Part shown: piece after piece, positions 61,409 through 64,000 of the stretch | Numbering within the stretch: the stretch's first letter is position 1 | Layout: the number at the start of each line of letters is the position of its first letter | Assembly: GCA_022749295.1 (NCBI GenBank) | Contig: CP062007.1 | Coordinates: 3,067,501 to 3,131,500, forward strand | DNA length: 64,000 nt | DNA from: Flavobacteriaceae bacterium GSB9 | Lineage (GTDB): Bacteria; Bacteroidota; Bacteroidia; Flavobacteriales; Flavobacteriaceae | Direction of reading: 5' to 3' | Made by a program: the position numbers and the translations under genes | Notes under the pieces: model-generated | The model's input: the letters and a program-made list of their open reading frames with translations, nothing else | Told to the model about the DNA's origin: nothing | The model's database searches: none

Positions 61409-63190
61409 ATGACAATCAATACAGATATAGAAAACTTGTTTAAAGACAAAGTTTTAGGGCATCCAGCAGGTCTGTTTGTCCTTTTCTTTACCGAAATGTG
61501 GGAGCGTTTCTCTTTTTACGGAATGCGTGTACTTCTGGTTAACTTTTTAACCTTTACGGTTATTGGAGCTAATCCAGGTTGGGGTTGGTCTGCCGAAAAT
61601 GCAGGAGCGCTCTTTGGTACATATGCTATGCTGCTTTATATCACGCCAATTGTTGGAGGGATTATTGCAGATAAGTTAACAGGTTACCGCTGGGCTGTAG
61701 TTATCGGCGCATTGATTATGACTTTAGGGCATGCCTCGATGGCATTAGAGACCGAACTGTCGCTTTACATTGGCCTCGGCCTCTTGGTAATAGGAACAGG
61801 TTTTTTTAAACCAAACATTACCTCCATTATTTCAGAGATGTATAAGAATAATTCAGAAAAAAAGGATGGTGCCTATACCATTTTCTATATGGGTGTTAAT
61901 GCCGGTGCATTCTTCGGAATGATGTTATGTGGGTATTTAGCCGAAAAAATAGGTTGGGCGTATGGCTTTGGTTTGGCTGGAATTTTTATGCTTCTTGGTA
62001 CGCTTCAATTTTGGTTTGGAGGAAAGTTGTTTGGTAAAATAGGAGCAAAACCTTCAAAAGTTTATGAAGTTGAAGATGTTCAGGATGGCAATAACACCAT
62101 ATCAAAATTAGAAGATGAAAATGCCATTGAAAAAACGAATCCTTTCACCAGGCTAGATAAGGTTTTAATTGTAATCTGTTCGGTAATTGGCCTGGGATAT
62201 GCTATAAACGATCCGATGTCTAAAATTGCTGGCATTGATATGTTTTCTGTTTTAAAAACCGAAAGTTTAGAAGGACAATATGTAGCTGTTTTATTTGCTT
62301 TGGCCGTGTTTCTGTTTCTTGTAATTGGAAGAATTTTAAGGTACGCTGCAGTTGTTAGGGATAGAATGATTGCATTTATCATTTTTGCCTTTTTTACCGT
62401 GTTTTTTTGGTTGTCGTTTGAGCAGGGCGCTTCATCTTTGGTATTGTTTGCTCGCGATAATGTAGACCGTGTTTTAGAGGGTAACTCGGCAATGGCTTTT
62501 AACATTGTAAATGCATTGCTCACAGTAATACCACTAGTTATAATAACCTATGTGTTGTTTGTTTTATGGAAAAAAACATTTAAAAAAATACCCTTTTCAA
62601 ATATTACGTTAGTCCTGTGCTTCTTAGGAATGTGGGGGTTAGTTATCTGGATGTTACAGAGAGAGTTTACTGCCGAAGTTTCTGAGATAACAGTGTCTTG
62701 GTTTAGTATTTTAAACTCTTTCTTTATTATAGTTTTTGCTTCCTTTTTCTCAAAATGGTGGGAGAGTAAATACAATCCTTCGGCAGCTACAAAATATGCC
62801 TTGGGTTTAATAATCATGGCTGTTGGTTTTGGTTTGTTGGCTTGGGGGGCTCATGGCATTTCAGAAGGTATGAAGGTAAGTATGGTTTGGCTTATTTTGG
62901 CTTATTTGTTCCATACCCTTGGCGAACTTTGTTTGTCTCCTGTTGGTTTGTCGTACGTTAGTAAGTTGGTGCCGGCGAGAATGATAGCGCTAATGTTTGG
63001 TATGTGGTATTTAGCCATCGCAATCGGAAACAAACTTGCCGCAGTTGCTGGAGGGCAAATTGAAAACATAACAAAAGAGTATAACCTATCAACGTTCTTT
63101 TTAATTTTTACAATTGTTCCAGCCTTGGCAGGGGTGGTTATATTTGTATTAAACCCACTTCTTAAAAAACTGATGCACGGTGTCCGTTAA
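61409..63190 (+). CDS. second POT-family peptide transporter
   Basis: 593 residues, again with FFTEMWERFSFYGMRVLLVN and TIFYMGVNAGAFFGMM. It has a larger central loop (about 215-290) than the first copy. The tandem pair probably differs in peptide preference. Confidence 0.92.
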   Translation: MTINTDIENLFKDKVLGHPAGLFVLFFTEMWERFSFYGMRVLLVNFLTFTVIGANPGWGWSAENAGALFGTYAMLLYITPIVGGIIADKLTGYRWAVVIGALIMTLGHASMALETELSLYIGLGLLVIGTGFFKPNITSIISEMYKNNSEKKDGAYTIFYMGVNAGAFFGMMLCGYLAEKIGWAYGFGLAGIFMLLGTLQFWFGGKLFGKIGAKPSKVYEVEDVQDGNNTISKLEDENAIEKTNPFTRLDKVLIVICSVIGLGYAINDPMSKIAGIDMFSVLKTESLEGQYVAVLFALAVFLFLVIGRILRYAAVVRDRMIAFIIFAFFTVFFWLSFEQGASSLVLFARDNVDRVLEGNSAMAFNIVNALLTVIPLVIITYVLFVLWKKTFKKIPFSNITLVLCFLGMWGLVIWMLQREFTAEVSEITVSWFSILNSFFIIVFASFFSKWWESKYNPSAATKYALGLIIMAVGFGLLAWGAHGISEGMKVSMVWLILAYLFHTLGELCLSPVGLSYVSKLVPARMIALMFGMWYLAIAIGNKLAAVAGGQIENITKEYNLSTFFLIFTIVPALAGVVIFVLNPLLKKLMHGVR

Positions 63191-63353
63191 TCTAAAATAG
63201 GACTAAAAAATTTAGGTTTTGCCACAATTTTTGTAAGTTCGGAATGACTTTTGCAACTTATGTTACTCTAAAATAAGTTGTTATTTCTAAATTGCGATTT
63301 TAGAAAAGGTTGTTGCAAGTGCAGTTAGAAGAATTATAAATAATGAAAAACAA

Positions 63354-63902
63354 ATGAAAAAGACACTACTTTTAATTTTAGCTATTGGTTTTGTAAGCTT
63401 AAATGCCATAGCGCAAGAGATAAATTGGGTGAGTCTTGAAGAGGCAGTGGCGCTTCAAAAGAAAAACCCAAAAAAAATTATGATTGATATTTATACCACA
63501 TGGTGTGGCCCTTGTAAAATGCTGGATAAAAACACATTTCAGCACAAGCAGGTTGCCGAATATGTAAACGAGCACTATTACGCCGTAAAATTCAATGGCG
63601 AGGGTAACGAAGTGGTAAATTATAAGAATAAATCGTTTACTAACCCAAATTACGACCCAGCAAAAGCCAAAAGAAGAAATTCGGCACATCAATTAGCACG
63701 TTATTTTAAAATTAGTGCCTATCCAACCATAGTGTTTTTAGATGAAAAGGCCGACGTGATTACACCTTTAAGAGGGTATTTAAAGCCCAGTCAACTCGAG
63801 TTGTATTTGAAGATGTTCAAAAAAGACGATCACAAAAACATCAAAACACAAGAAGAATTTAATACGTACTACAACAATTTTAAGTCAGAGTTTAAAAGTT
63901 AA
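63354..63902 (+). CDS. secreted thioredoxin-fold protein
   Basis: 182 residues: signal peptide (about 1-20, ending IAQE), then a thioredoxin domain with the active-site WCGPCK (about 50-55) and the cis-Pro segment ISAYPTIVFLDEK. It should reduce or isomerise disulfides in the periplasm. The 163-bp gap before it shows no gene. Confidence 0.88.
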   Translation: MKKTLLLILAIGFVSLNAIAQEINWVSLEEAVALQKKNPKKIMIDIYTTWCGPCKMLDKNTFQHKQVAEYVNEHYYAVKFNGEGNEVVNYKNKSFTNPNYDPAKAKRRNSAHQLARYFKISAYPTIVFLDEKADVITPLRGYLKPSQLELYLKMFKKDDHKNIKTQEEFNTYYNNFKSEFKS

Positions 63903-63910
63903 GGATTGAT

Positions 63911-64000
63911 TTAATAACGAATTATAAAAGCTCCGTTTTTACCGGTTTGGTGGAAAGAGAGCTTTCTTTTTTTGCAGATTTTAGACCAGCGCTCAACATA
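63911..64000 (-). CDS. end of a gene cut by the window edge
   Basis: A 29-residue frame ending at TAA 63911 reads YVERWSKICKKRKLSFHQTG then KNGAFIIRY. It looks protein-like, with a C-terminal beta end, but family cannot be named from so little. Confidence 0.45.
   Translation of the reverse strand, partial: YVERWSKICKKRKLSFHQTGKNGAFIIRY

Overview
The window is AT-rich chromosomal DNA that looks like a member of the Flavobacteriaceae (phylum Bacteroidota). Evidence: TAnnTTTG-type promoter motifs, weak or absent Shine-Dalgarno sequences, an HYC_CC_PP protein beside a CusA pump, a GYDIA-type GHMP kinase next to a class II HMG-CoA reductase, and the gene content after the tRNA. No species can be named from sequence alone.

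Layout. 1-212: end of an rRNA operon (5S rRNA and terminator). 375-12200: a copper/heavy-metal resistance locus with an HYC_CC_PP protein, CusA-type RND pump, TolC-type channel, an HMA-AraC fusion regulator, a CopA P-type ATPase, a CDF-like transporter, a CusB-type adaptor and an HMA lipoprotein. 12201-12863 is gene-poor and holds two terminators and a possible gene remnant. 12864-15302: methyltransferase, OsmC protein and AraC regulator, all on the minus strand. 15398-16698: an IS3-family element.

16710-45215: the striking region. It is an integron-like array of 36 cassettes, almost all carrying one or two short minus-strand genes, separated by 36 palindromic sites (called S1-S36 here, numbered left to right; cassette k has site Sk at its 3' end). 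Each site starts YAAC and ends GTTR, and is an imperfect hairpin of about 123-127 bp (extremes 59 and 188). The bases just outside the two ends of each cassette are complementary to each other and specific to that cassette, as expected if the site is completed only when the cassette is circular. Two duplications begin and end exactly at these points. A tyrosine recombinase (45242-46159) sits at the head of the array and is transcribed toward it. By eye it lacks the extra segment typical of integron integrases. Between it and the first cassette is an inverted repeat that may be the attI-like site, and upstream of it a 34-bp perfect palindrome separates it from a divergent zinc-ribbon gene. The cassette cargo is mostly small membrane proteins, lipoproteins and secreted proteins of unknown function; a few have recognisable domains (RDD, DUF3592, DUF2846-like, MORN/TPR, cytochrome c, GspG-like). 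A second IS3 element interrupts cassette 21, and the first IS3 element truncates the distal end of the array.

46925-64000: conserved chromosomal genes. tRNA-Phe, then coaX, an outer-membrane protein, a TPR protein, lptC, a small membrane protein and a CNNM/CorC protein in one dense plus-strand run; a PpiD/SurA-type foldase; a minus-strand mevalonate pair (GHMP kinase, HMG-CoA reductase); a DPP-IV-type peptidase followed by two POT peptide transporters, which together suggest dipeptide release and uptake; a thioredoxin-fold protein; and the tail of a further gene at the edge.
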